A DNA stretch of 64,000 nt from Streptomyces sp. YS415 (GTDB lineage Bacteria; Actinomycetota; Actinomycetes; Streptomycetales; Streptomycetaceae). Shown piece by piece: positions 9,601 to 16,132 of this stretch. The first letter of the stretch is position 1. Each line of letters begins with the position of its first letter. Below the pieces are notes generated by a model, which saw only the letters and a program-made list of their open reading frames with translations, was not told the DNA's origin and did no database searches. The stretch lies in NCBI RefSeq assembly GCF_023544665.1, contig NZ_JAMJFL010000001.1, positions 558,001 to 622,000 on the forward strand, written 5' to 3'. Position numbers and translations under genes: made by a program.

Positions 9601-10309
9601 TGTCCCACGCCTCCTCGTCGCCGCCCGCCGACGCCTGCGAGGCGTGCGTGCCGCCGGCGGCGAGGACCGTGGCGACGAGGGCGTCGGCCCGCCCGAGGAT
9701 CTCGTACAGGCCCGCGTCCGCGCCGCGCAGCGAACCGCAGTACACGGGCAGGGCGTTGGCGCCGCGGTCCTCGATGGCGTCGCAGAGCGTGTCGACGAAC
9801 GCGGTGTTGCCGCTGAGCTCATGGGCCCGGTAGAAGAGCACGCCGACGGTCGGGCGGCCGCTCTCCTGCGCGCGGGAGCCGTGGACGCCGTACTCCGGCA
9901 TCTGCTGCGGCTCCAGGAACCCCTCGCCGGTCAGCAGCACGGTGTCGGAGAGGAACCGGGCCAGTTCGGTGAGGTTGGCGGGCCCGCCCTCGACGAGGTA
10001 CCGCAGTGCCTCGGCGACCACACCGGCGGGCACCGACGAGTCAGCCATCAACTCGGCGTCCGGGACGCTCTCCCCGCCCAGCAGCACCGTGGGGATGCCG
10101 GACGCCTTCAGCGCGGCGAGCCCGTCCTCCCAGGCGCGCTTGCCGCCGAGCAGCCGTACGACGGCGATGTCGGCGCCCGCGAGGAGCGCGGGCAGTTCTT
10201 CGGCGACGTCCACGCGGGTCGGGTTGCCGATCCGGAAGGAGGCACCGGAGGCGGCCCTGGCCGCCAGCAGATCCGTGTCGGCGGTCGACAACAACAACAC
10301 TGTGCTCAT
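6656..10309 (-). CDS. cobN: Cobaltochelatase large subunit CobN
   Basis: At 1217 residues this is a full-length CobN, the porphyrin-type subunit that binds hydrogenobyrinic acid a,c-diamide and accepts cobalt in the late-insertion (aerobic) pathway. Recognisable family segments include VGVLFYRAHELSGNTAFVDT near residue 180, PTKHSRVGNAVGLDTPVS near 350, HHYMAAYRWLENSFGADAVV near 485 followed by HMGKHGTMEWLPGKGLGLS, and YGAGLLPLIDARNW near 1000. The ATG overlaps the cobQ stop by 4 bp (ATGA). It is encoded directly before its AAA+/VWA partner, which fits the requirement for an ATPase complex. BchH-type magnesium chelatases are the nearest relatives, but the surrounding genes make CobN the clear call. 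Confidence 0.96.
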   Translation of the reverse strand: MSTVLLLSTADTDLLAARAASGASFRIGNPTRVDVAEELPALLAGADIAVVRLLGGKRAWEDGLAALKASGIPTVLLGGESVPDAELMADSSVPAGVVAEALRYLVEGGPANLTELARFLSDTVLLTGEGFLEPQQMPEYGVHGSRAQESGRPTVGVLFYRAHELSGNTAFVDTLCDAIEDRGANALPVYCGSLRGADAGLYEILGRADALVATVLAAGGTHASQASAGGDEEAWDIGALADLDIPVLQGLCLTSSRRAWDESDAALSPMDAAMQVAIPEFDGRLITVPFSFKEQGPDDVPVYVADPERAARVAGIAVRHARLRHKPNAEKKLALVFTAYPTKHSRVGNAVGLDTPVSAVRVLDALKEAGYGVTAYPSGGDELIHRLIEAGGHDVEWLTEEQLASAPARVPLADYRAWFDRLDPELRDAMLEAWGEPPGSLYVDGDEIVLASLQFGNVVVMIQPPRGFGENPIAIYHDPDMPPSHHYMAAYRWLENSFGADAVVHMGKHGTMEWLPGKGLGLSGGCAPDAVLGELPLIYPFIVNDPGEGTQAKRRGHATVVDHLVPPMARADTYGDLAKLEQLLDEYALVSDLDPTKAPAVRAQIWTLVKAAELHHDLHVDEQPDDTEFDEFVMHIDGYLCEIKDVQIRDGLHILGSGPVGEPRVNLVLAVLRAAQVWGGQANALPGLRASFAAHFGLSEKELLAEPGAPLKVPVELSDLVEGPARTAADAIDLLEQLCRRVAEGMEERDWQAAAVPALVREVLGTELPEAVAVLEFACDEVVPRLARTTDEIGHILRALDGGYVPAGPSGSPTRGLVNVLPTGRNFYSVDPKAIPSRLSWEVGQSLADSLVARYLQDTGEYPQSVGLTVWGTSAMRTQGDDIAEILALLGCRPVWDDASRRVTGFEVVPPAELGRPRIDVTVRISGFFRDAFPHVVALIDDAVRAVAELDEPAEVNFVRKHVEEDTAEHGDRRRATARVFGSKPGAYGAGLLPLIDARNWRSDADLAEVYAVWGGYAYGRGLDGRAARGDMETAFRRIAVAAKNVDTREHDLVDADDYFQYHGGMVAMVRHLTGASPEAYVGDSATPDQVKTRTLGEETHRVFRARVVNPRWMAAMRRHGYKGAFEMAATVDYLFGYDATAGVVDDWMYEKLSAEYVFDPENRDFMKKSNPWALRGITERLLEAADRGLWAEPDAETLERLRATYLELEGDLEGDQ

Positions 10310-11817
10310 GCGGGCGCTCCCGGTGGAATGAAGGGCAGTCCTTGCGGCGCGCCCGACTCGATGAGCCGCCAGAGCGCGTCGGTGTCCGCGTGCTGTTCGA
10401 TCAGATCGCCCAGCAGGTCCAGCTGTTCCTCGCGCAGCGCGGCGAAGGAGGTGTCGGCGGCCGGCACGAAGCGGCGGCCCGCGGCGGCCGCCACCTCCCG
10501 CAGGAACGCCCGGCGGAAACCGTCCGACTCCAGCGAGCCGTGCCAGTGCGTGCCCCAGGTCTGGCCGACCCGGCAGCCGTCGAGGAAGGGCTCGCCGCCC
10601 GCCACGGAGGCCACCCCGTGGTGGATCTCGTACCCCTCGACCCGCTCGCCGAGGGCTTCCCCCACCGGCCGGGTGAGGGTCTTCTCGCGGGCGAACCGCA
10701 CCCGCACGGGCAGCACGCCGAGCCCCTCGACCCGGCCCCGGCGGCTCTCCACGTCGTCCTCGATGTGCTCGCCGAGCACCTGGAAACCGCCGCAGATGCC
10801 GAGCACCGGCCGCTGCTCGGCCGCCCTGCGGACCAGGGCGTCGGCCAGCCCCCGGGCGCGCAGCCACTCCAGCGCCTTCACCGTGCCCCGGGTCCCCGGC
10901 ACCACGACGAGATCGGCGTCGGCCAGTTCCTCCGGCCGGTCCACGAACCGCACGACGACGCCCGGTTCGGCGGCCAGCGCGTCGACGTCCGTGAAGTTGG
11001 ACATCAGCGGGACCGCGCAGACGGCGACCCGCAGCACGTCCGCGCCGACGGGCGGGGCGACCACGGACTCCCGCACGCTGCCCCGCAGGGATACCCGCAG
11101 CCCGTCCTCCTCGTCGATGCCGAGCCCGTGCCGGAAGGGCAGGACGCCGTAGGTCCGGCGCCCGGTGAGGCCGTGCAGCATGTCGAGGCCGGGTTCCAGC
11201 AGCGAGACGTCACCGCGGAACTTGTTGACCAGGAACCCGGCGACGAGGTCCTGGTCCTCCCGGGAGAGGAGGGCCACCGTCCCGAAGAAGGAGGCGAAGA
11301 CGCCCCCGCGGTCGATGTCGCCCACCACCAGCACGGGCAGCCGGGCGCGGCGCGCGACGCCCATGTTCACGATGTCGGTGCGCCGCAGATTGATCTCGGC
11401 CGGCGAACCGGCCCCCTCGCAGATCACCGCGTCGTACGTGCCCCGCAGTTCGGCCAGGCAGTCCAGCACCGTCCCGAGGAGCTGCTGCTGCCGTCCGCCG
11501 TGGTAGCCGCGCGCGCTCAGCTCGCCCACCGGCTTGCCCATGAGCACGACCTGGCTGCTCTGCTCGCCGCCCGGCTTGAGCAGCACCGGGTTCATCAGCG
11601 CGGTCGGTTCGACACGGCAGGCCTGCGCCTGCATGGCCTGCGCCCGCCCGATCTCGGCGCCCTCGCGGGTGACGAAGGAGTTCAGCGACATGTTCTGCGC
11701 CTTGAAGGGCGCGACCTTCACCCCCTGCCGGACCAGCCAGCGGCAGATCCCGGCGGTGACGACACTCTTGCCGGCGTCGGAGGTGGTGCCGGCGACGAGG
11801 AGACCTCCGCCGTTCAT
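10306..11817 (-). CDS. cobQ: Cobyric acid synthase CobQ
   Basis: This 503-residue ATP- and glutamine-dependent amidotransferase amidates the b, d, e and g side chains to give adenosylcobyric acid. The N-terminal P-loop domain opens with LLVAGTTSDAGKSVVTAGIC and PFKAQNMSLNSFVT. The C-terminal GATase1 domain has the nucleophile Cys in VLGICGGFQVLG at about residue 340 and a conserved His in THWHGSLES at about 425. The frame is open far upstream, but the ATG at 11817 overlaps the cobD stop (ATGA) and matches the family start. It precedes cobN with another ATGA overlap. Length and motif order are standard. Confidence 0.96.
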   Translation of the reverse strand: MNGGGLLVAGTTSDAGKSVVTAGICRWLVRQGVKVAPFKAQNMSLNSFVTREGAEIGRAQAMQAQACRVEPTALMNPVLLKPGGEQSSQVVLMGKPVGELSARGYHGGRQQQLLGTVLDCLAELRGTYDAVICEGAGSPAEINLRRTDIVNMGVARRARLPVLVVGDIDRGGVFASFFGTVALLSREDQDLVAGFLVNKFRGDVSLLEPGLDMLHGLTGRRTYGVLPFRHGLGIDEEDGLRVSLRGSVRESVVAPPVGADVLRVAVCAVPLMSNFTDVDALAAEPGVVVRFVDRPEELADADLVVVPGTRGTVKALEWLRARGLADALVRRAAEQRPVLGICGGFQVLGEHIEDDVESRRGRVEGLGVLPVRVRFAREKTLTRPVGEALGERVEGYEIHHGVASVAGGEPFLDGCRVGQTWGTHWHGSLESDGFRRAFLREVAAAAGRRFVPAADTSFAALREEQLDLLGDLIEQHADTDALWRLIESGAPQGLPFIPPGAPA

Positions 11818-12755
11818 GACCGCCTCCCCGCCACGGCGCTGCGCGCGGCGGCGCTGACCGCCAGCGCGAGCCAGCTCACCCGACGGGACAGCCGTACGGC
11901 CCGCTCGATGTCCCCCACCTCCACAGCACGCCCTTCCCCGTTCAGCACCGGCCGGTGCTCGATCCGCCCGCCGTACGACAAGGTCCCCCCGAGCCGTACC
12001 CCCAGCGCCCCCGCGAACGACGCCTCCACGGGCCCCGCGTTGGGGCTCGGATGCTGCGCCGCGTCGGCGCGCCAGGCCCGTAGCGCACCCCGGGGATCGC
12101 CTCCGGCCGCGGCGGCGAGTACGGCGGTCAGCCGCGCCCCCGGCCACCCGGCGACGTCGTCCAGGCGCGCGGAGGCCCAGCCGAACCGCCGGTAGCGGGG
12201 CGACTTGTGACCGACCATCGCGTCGAGGGTGTTCACGGCCCGGAACCCGAGGAGCCCCGGCACCGAGCCCACGGCACCCCACACCAGCGCTCCCACGACG
12301 GCGTCGGAGGTGTTCTCGGCGACGGACTCCACCACCGCCCGCGCGATCCCGTCGGCGTCCAGTGCCTGCGGGTCCCGCCCGCACAGATGCGGCAGCCGCG
12401 CCCGCGCCGCCTCGACGTCCCCCGCCCGCAGCGCTCGCCCGACGGTCCGGGCCTCCCGCGCGAGCGACGTCCCGCCGACGACCGACCAGGTGGCGACGGC
12501 GGTCAGCGCGACGGAGGCGGCGGGGGAGCGGCGCACCGCACGGGAGGCGAGCGCACCCACGGCGACGGCGCCACCGGCGCACACGGCGGTGTGCAGCGCG
12601 CCCCGGCCGCGGTCGTCCCGCCACAGCCGCCGTTCCACGGCGTGCGCGGCCCGCCCGAACACGGCGACCGGATGCCCGCGGCGGGGATCGCCGAGCAGCA
12701 GGTCACCGAGGAGGCCGGCGGCGGCGCCGTACGCGAAAACGCGATCGGCCCGCAT
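11814..12755 (-). CDS. cobD: Adenosylcobinamide-phosphate synthase CobD/CbiB (membrane protein)
   Basis: This 313-residue multi-pass membrane protein attaches the aminopropanol arm (or its phosphate) to adenosylcobyric acid. The family signature near the N-terminus, GDPRRGHPVAVFGRAAHAVE, is clear, as are VVESVAENTSDAVVGALVWG near residue 128 and FRAVNTLDAMVGHKSPRYRR. It is the first large gene after the riboswitch. The ATG has no ribosome-binding site I can see; instead it lies four bases after the stop of a 26-codon ORF, which points to translational coupling with that ORF. Its stop overlaps cobQ by 4 bp. Confidence 0.94.
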   Translation of the reverse strand: MRADRVFAYGAAAGLLGDLLLGDPRRGHPVAVFGRAAHAVERRLWRDDRGRGALHTAVCAGGAVAVGALASRAVRRSPAASVALTAVATWSVVGGTSLAREARTVGRALRAGDVEAARARLPHLCGRDPQALDADGIARAVVESVAENTSDAVVGALVWGAVGSVPGLLGFRAVNTLDAMVGHKSPRYRRFGWASARLDDVAGWPGARLTAVLAAAAGGDPRGALRAWRADAAQHPSPNAGPVEASFAGALGVRLGGTLSYGGRIEHRPVLNGEGRAVEVGDIERAVRLSRRVSWLALAVSAAARSAVAGRRS

Positions 12756-12759
12756 CGGC

Positions 12760-12840
12760 TCAGCCGGCCGTCGGGTCGGCCGGAACCCCGGCGTCGGGGG
12801 CCTTGCACCTCAGAGCCTGTGGCAAACGGCAGCCGCGCAT
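12760..12840 (-). CDS. 26-residue mini-ORF between the B12 riboswitch and cobD
   Basis: An ATG at 12840, about 8 bases after the ribosome-site-like GTGAGGAC, opens a 26-codon frame beginning MRGCRLPQAL and ending PADPTAG. It holds two cysteines, is rich in Ala, Pro and Arg, and has no domain I recognise. The stop TGA is followed by four bases and then the cobD ATG. cobD has no clear ribosome site of its own, so this ORF may couple riboswitch-controlled initiation to cobD. The alternative is a chance frame in leader RNA. Function of the peptide, if any, is unknown. Confidence 0.5.
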   Translation of the reverse strand: MRGCRLPQALRCKAPDAGVPADPTAG

Positions 12841-12861
12841 GGCGATATGTCCTCACTCAGG

Positions 12862-13012
12862 GTGTCCACGCCCTGGTTCGACGAGACCGGCGGTGAGAGT
12901 TCCTGGCTCCCGGGGCTTCCTACCCCGGTGACAGTGGCGGGACCGCGCCGGAATCGCACCGGCTTCCTCTCCTGCCGCCGTAAATGGCTCCGGCAGTCCA
13001 CCACGGGCCCGG
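12862..13012 (-). promoter_or_regulatory. Cobalamin (B12) riboswitch of the cob operon
   Basis: Read on the minus strand, this leader carries the conserved B12-aptamer core. AGGAAGCCGGTGCGATTCC is followed by GGCGCGG, then the B12 box CCCGCCACTGTCACCGG, and then a GAGCCAGGAACTC element downstream. These match the Rfam cobalamin family pattern (GGTGNNANNCC ... GCNACTGT). It precedes the mini-ORF and cobD, the first genes of the operon. Such aptamers usually shut down expression when adenosylcobalamin binds, often by hiding the ribosome site in actinobacteria. The exact ends given here are approximate. Confidence 0.93.
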
Positions 13013-13019
13013 AACAGCC

Positions 13020-13036
13020 GTCAACTTGCTGTTGAC
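13020..13036. promoter_or_regulatory. 17-bp inverted repeat upstream of the cob riboswitch
   Basis: GTCAAC TTGCT GTTGAC is a perfect 6-bp inverted repeat with a 5-bp spacer, just upstream of the aptamer. It could be a protein operator at the cob promoter, part of the promoter itself (GTTGAC resembles a -35 element on either strand), or the outermost helix of the leader RNA. No regulator can be named. Confidence 0.45.
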
Positions 13037-13126
13037 CTGCGAGAGAAGAGTGTGCTGAGGCCCACACCGGGCCCGGCGGGGCGGGTTTGGCCCCCTGGGG
13101 CCGCCCCGCTCGCGGCGCACGCGAAA

Positions 13127-13172
13127 GCGCCCTGCCCCGAGGACCCCCGCAGGGGTCACCGGAACAGGGCGC
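13127..13172 (-). terminator. Hairpin terminator downstream of the pit operon
   Basis: Arms GCGCCCTG and CAGGGCGC enclose a second nested hairpin GACCCC/GGGGTC. It begins 19 bases beyond the stop of the 73-residue membrane protein gene on the minus strand and stands between that gene and the cob promoter. There is no U-run, as is common in Streptomyces. Confidence 0.75.
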
Positions 13173-13190
13173 GAGTCCGTCGCGCAGGCG

Positions 13191-13412
13191 TCAGGCCACG
13201 ATCAGATAGATCCCGTACGCCACGGCCGCCGCGCACGCCGCGAAGCACGCGTACGCGCCCGTGACGGCCAGGCCCGCGGAGCCCCCCTGCTCCACCGCCC
13301 GCTCGCGCCGCGTCAGACCCGCGATGCCGAGGGTGAAAAGGGCTACCAGGGCCACGGTGACCACGAGGCTGACGCCGAAGACGGAACCGAGAGCCGCCCA
13401 GTCGATCTTCAT
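13191..13412 (-). CDS. Small membrane protein associated with the phosphate transporter
   Basis: This 73-residue protein has two predicted membrane helices, one near residues 10-32 (SVFGVSLVVTVALVALFTLG) and one near 48-72. They are separated by a charged loop containing TRRERAVEQ. It lies 31 bp downstream of the PiT transporter on the same strand and is probably cotranscribed with it under the same PHO box. I do not recognise a named domain. A partner or stabilising subunit of the transporter is an inference from position only. Confidence 0.75.
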   Translation of the reverse strand: MKIDWAALGSVFGVSLVVTVALVALFTLGIAGLTRRERAVEQGGSAGLAVTGAYACFAACAAAVAYGIYLIVA

Positions 13413-13443
13413 GATGCTGCTTCCTTGAGTATCCGGTCGGGGG

Positions 13444-14676
13444 TCAGACGCGGGCCGACGGCGTCGGCTCCCCGGACGGGGCCGGGATCGTCGCCGCGAA
13501 CTCCTCGGTCGCCGGGCCGGCCGGCGGCGGCGTGACAGCCGCCATCGCCGTCGTCACGACACCCGCGGGCTCCTCGGTCTCGTTGACGTTGGTGTGGTCG
13601 ACGACCTCGCGCCGCGACACCTTCCAGATGGCCGCGCTGGAGCCGACCAGGAAGACCGCCACCACCGCCGTGCCCCAGGAACCGAAGCCCGTGACCCACT
13701 CGGCCAGCGCGGCGACGAGCGCGGCGGCCGGCAGGGTCAGGCCCCACGCGACGAACATCCGGGTCGCCGTGGACCAGCGGACGACGCCGCCCTTGCGGCC
13801 CAGGCCGGCGCCCATCACCGCACCGGAGACGGAGTGCGTGGTGGAGAGGGAGAAGCCGAGGTGGGAGGAGGCCAGGATGACCGTCGCCGCGCTGGTCTGG
13901 GCGGCGAAGCCCTGCTGCGGCTGGAGGTCGGTCAGGCCCTTGCCCATGGTGCGGATGATCCGCCAGCCACCGAGGTAGGTGCCGAGCGCGATGGCCACGC
14001 CCGCGGAGAGGATGACCCACATCGGCGGGTCCGAGTCGGGCGCCAGGGTGCCGCCGGCGACGAGGGCGAGGGTGATGATGCCCATCGTCTTCTGCGCGTC
14101 GTTGGTGCCGTGGGCGAGCGAGACCAGGCCGGCGGAGGCGATCTGGCCGGCGCGGTAGCCCTTCTCGGAGGACTTGCTGCCGCCGGCCTTCTTGCCCATG
14201 GAGTACATCAGCTTCGTGGCCAGCAGCGCCGCGAGGCCCGCGACCAGCGGGGCGGCGATCGCCGGGATGAGGACCTTGGTGACGAGCACGTCGCCGTGGA
14301 CCGCGCCGACGCCCGCGGAGGCGATGGTCGCGCCGATCAGGCCGCCCATGAGGGCGTGCGAGGAGCTGGAGGGCAGGCCCACCAGCCAGGTCAGGAGGTT
14401 CCAGAGGATCGCCCCGACCAGCGCGGCGAAGATGACCTCGGGACGGATGCCGGTCTCGTCCACGAGACCTTTGGAGATCGTGTTGGCGACCTCCACGGAG
14501 AGGAACGCGCCGACAAGGTTCAGCACGGCGGACATGGCCACCGCGACCTTGGGCTTGAGCGCACCGGTCGAGATGGTCGTCGCCATCGCGTTGGCGGTGT
14601 CGTGAAAACCGTTCGTGAAATCGAACGCGAGTGCGGTTATTACCACAATCGCGAGGATCAGCGAGAAGTTTTCCAT
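13444..14676 (-). CDS. pit: PiT family inorganic phosphate transporter
   Basis: This 410-residue protein is a low-affinity phosphate permease of the PiT family, which imports metal-phosphate complexes using the proton gradient. The two diagnostic repeats are present: FDFTNGFHDTANAMATTIST near residue 20 and SLAHGTNDAQKTMGIITLAL near residue 186, each with the GxND-type core (FHDTAN and GTNDAQ). About ten membrane segments are visible, with a large hydrophilic loop near residue 165 and a long soluble C-terminal tail after about residue 350. The upstream PHO box suggests induction by phosphate starvation; the S. coelicolor orthologue PitH2 is reported to be PhoP-controlled. The 73-residue membrane gene follows. 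Confidence 0.95.
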   Translation of the reverse strand: MENFSLILAIVVITALAFDFTNGFHDTANAMATTISTGALKPKVAVAMSAVLNLVGAFLSVEVANTISKGLVDETGIRPEVIFAALVGAILWNLLTWLVGLPSSSSHALMGGLIGATIASAGVGAVHGDVLVTKVLIPAIAAPLVAGLAALLATKLMYSMGKKAGGSKSSEKGYRAGQIASAGLVSLAHGTNDAQKTMGIITLALVAGGTLAPDSDPPMWVILSAGVAIALGTYLGGWRIIRTMGKGLTDLQPQQGFAAQTSAATVILASSHLGFSLSTTHSVSGAVMGAGLGRKGGVVRWSTATRMFVAWGLTLPAAALVAALAEWVTGFGSWGTAVVAVFLVGSSAAIWKVSRREVVDHTNVNETEEPAGVVTTAMAAVTPPPAGPATEEFAATIPAPSGEPTPSARV

Positions 14677-14712
14677 TTACCCAGGCAATCGTTCGAGGTC
14701 ATTGGCCGGACG

Positions 14713-14756
14713 AACGTAAGTAACCTGAGTGAACGGAAGGTGAACTGGGGTGAGCC
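14713..14756 (-). promoter_or_regulatory. PHO box: four 11-bp PhoP direct-repeat units
   Basis: On the minus strand upstream of pit, four consecutive 11-bp units can be read: GGCTCACCCCA, GTTCACCTTCC, GTTCACTCAGG and TTACTTACGTT. The Streptomyces PhoP unit is approximately G(G/T)TCAYYYR(G/C)G. The two central units match it best and the outer two are degenerate. The array ends 36 bp before the pit start codon, so it may overlap the promoter. Confidence 0.82.
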
Positions 14757-14941
14757 GCATGGTGTCTGAATGAGGCATTCCGACTTTCCTCGGTTGCGCA
14801 CCGCCTCGCACGGTCCAGGCGCCCCAAGGGTCACGCGCTCCGGGCGATCTTGCGGCGTGGTTCCGGGATCCGTGAAAGAGATCCTGGTCACCCGGCAGCG
14901 GGCCCGCGTTGTTCCGGCGCGCGGGCTGGCAGGATCGCCGC

Positions 14942-15643
14942 ATGGCTGAGCAGCGAGAGGGCGCACCGGGCGTGGGGGAGTCAGGACCGGAGAAGGTGCG
15001 GCCCGAGGTGGCGCGGGCCTGGGAGGAACTGGTCGCGACCGCCCGCCGGACCGTGGCCGAGGGCCTGGTCGTGGGCACGTCCGGCAATGTCTCGGTGCGC
15101 GTCGGGGACACGGTCCTGGTCACCCCCACGGGGGTGCCCTACGACCGGCTCGCGCCCGAGGACGTGACGGGCGTCGACCTGTCCGGGCGCCGGATCCTCG
15201 GGAGGCTGCGGCCCACGAGCGAGCTGCCCATGCACCTCGCCGTCTACCGCGCCACCGGCGCCCGCGCGATCGTCCACACCCACGCCGTGCACGCCACGGC
15301 CGTCTCGGCCCTGGTGCAGGAGGTCCCGGCGATCCACTACATCACCGCGGACCTCGGCGGCCCCGCCCGGGTCGCCCCGTACGCGACGTACGGCACCGAG
15401 GAACTGGCCGAGAACATGCTCCGGGCCCTGACCGACCGCACGGCCTGCCTCCTGCAGAACCACGGCACGATGGCCTACGGCGCCACCCTCACCCAGGCCT
15501 ACGACCGCACGGCCCAGCTGGAGTGGATGTGCCGGGTATGGCTCACGGCGTCCTCGGTACCGGGCCTCTCCCCGTCCCTGCTGTCCCCCGGGCAACTGAC
15601 AGAGGTGGCGCAAAAGCTCCGGGGGTACGGCCAGCAGGACTGA
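14942..15643 (+). CDS. Class II aldolase/adducin family protein (L-fuculose-phosphate aldolase-like)
   Basis: This 233-residue protein has the class II aldolase fold. The phosphate-binding segment GTSGNVSVRVGDTVLVTPTG lies at about residues 40-60. The zinc-binding HTHAVHATA sits at about 112-120, and a third His ligand lies in LLQNHGTMAYG at about 180. Such enzymes retro-aldol cleave fuculose- or rhamnulose-phosphates, or act on methylthioribulose-phosphate or other sugar phosphates, in the cytoplasm. I chose ATG 14942 over a longer frame because the family homology begins soon after it. There is no sugar-kinase or isomerase neighbour, so the substrate is open. It diverges from pit. Confidence 0.85.
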   Translation: MAEQREGAPGVGESGPEKVRPEVARAWEELVATARRTVAEGLVVGTSGNVSVRVGDTVLVTPTGVPYDRLAPEDVTGVDLSGRRILGRLRPTSELPMHLAVYRATGARAIVHTHAVHATAVSALVQEVPAIHYITADLGGPARVAPYATYGTEELAENMLRALTDRTACLLQNHGTMAYGATLTQAYDRTAQLEWMCRVWLTASSVPGLSPSLLSPGQLTEVAQKLRGYGQQD

Positions 15644-15649
15644 CCCCGC

Positions 15650-16120
15650 GCCGCGGCCCTGCCCCGGGGCCTCGTCCTGGGGCCCTCTCCCGTGGCCTCG
15701 CGCAGTGGCCCGACGCCGCGGCCCTGTCCGGCCTCCTCGCTCTGCAGCCTCGCCTTCTGGCCCGACCCCGTGGCCCCACTGCGCCGCCCCGTCCAGCGCC
15801 GTGTCCTCGCCGCCACGCCCTGCGGGCCCCACGTCGCAGCCCCGCCGCCCTGTCCCCTCGTCGTTCCGCACCGCGTCGCGGTCCTGTGCCAGCGCCCTGC
15901 GGCCCCTCGCCCTGCACCCCGCGCCGCGGCCCCTCGCCTCGCGGCCCCGCCCCGCGGACGTGGGCGATCACCCGCACGGCACTGCAGCCCTCGTCACCCG
16001 GCGCCGCGCTGCACACACCTCGTCCCCCGCCACGGCACCCCACCCCTCGTCACCCCGCACCGCACCGCACCCCCGTCACCCGCCTCCGCCCTCCCACTGG
16101 CCGTAGGCGGGGTCCGCCGG
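15650..16120. repeat. C-rich, degenerate-repeat intergenic spacer
   Basis: About 470 bp between the aldolase and the hydrolase contain no believable gene. The plus strand is strongly C-biased and built from imperfect recurring strings such as CGCCGCGGCCCTG, GCGGCCCCTCGCC, CTCGTCACCC and CACCGCACC. The bias keeps several reading frames open, which gives long but meaningless ORFs rich in Pro, Arg and Ala. I see no clean hairpin or promoter. It looks like decayed tandem repeat DNA. Confidence 0.6.
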
Positions 16121-16132
16121 GACACTGGATCC

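Noticed and set aside
12229..13035. Plus-strand frames of up to 268 codons over cobD and its leader
   Set aside because: They run opposite the cobD gene and the riboswitch and look like composition-driven shadows.
15692..16132. An N-terminal extension of the alpha/beta hydrolase running through the C-rich spacer
   Set aside because: The extension is Pro/Arg/Ala repeat-like with no homology, and GTG 16133 begins a normal signal-like N-terminus.
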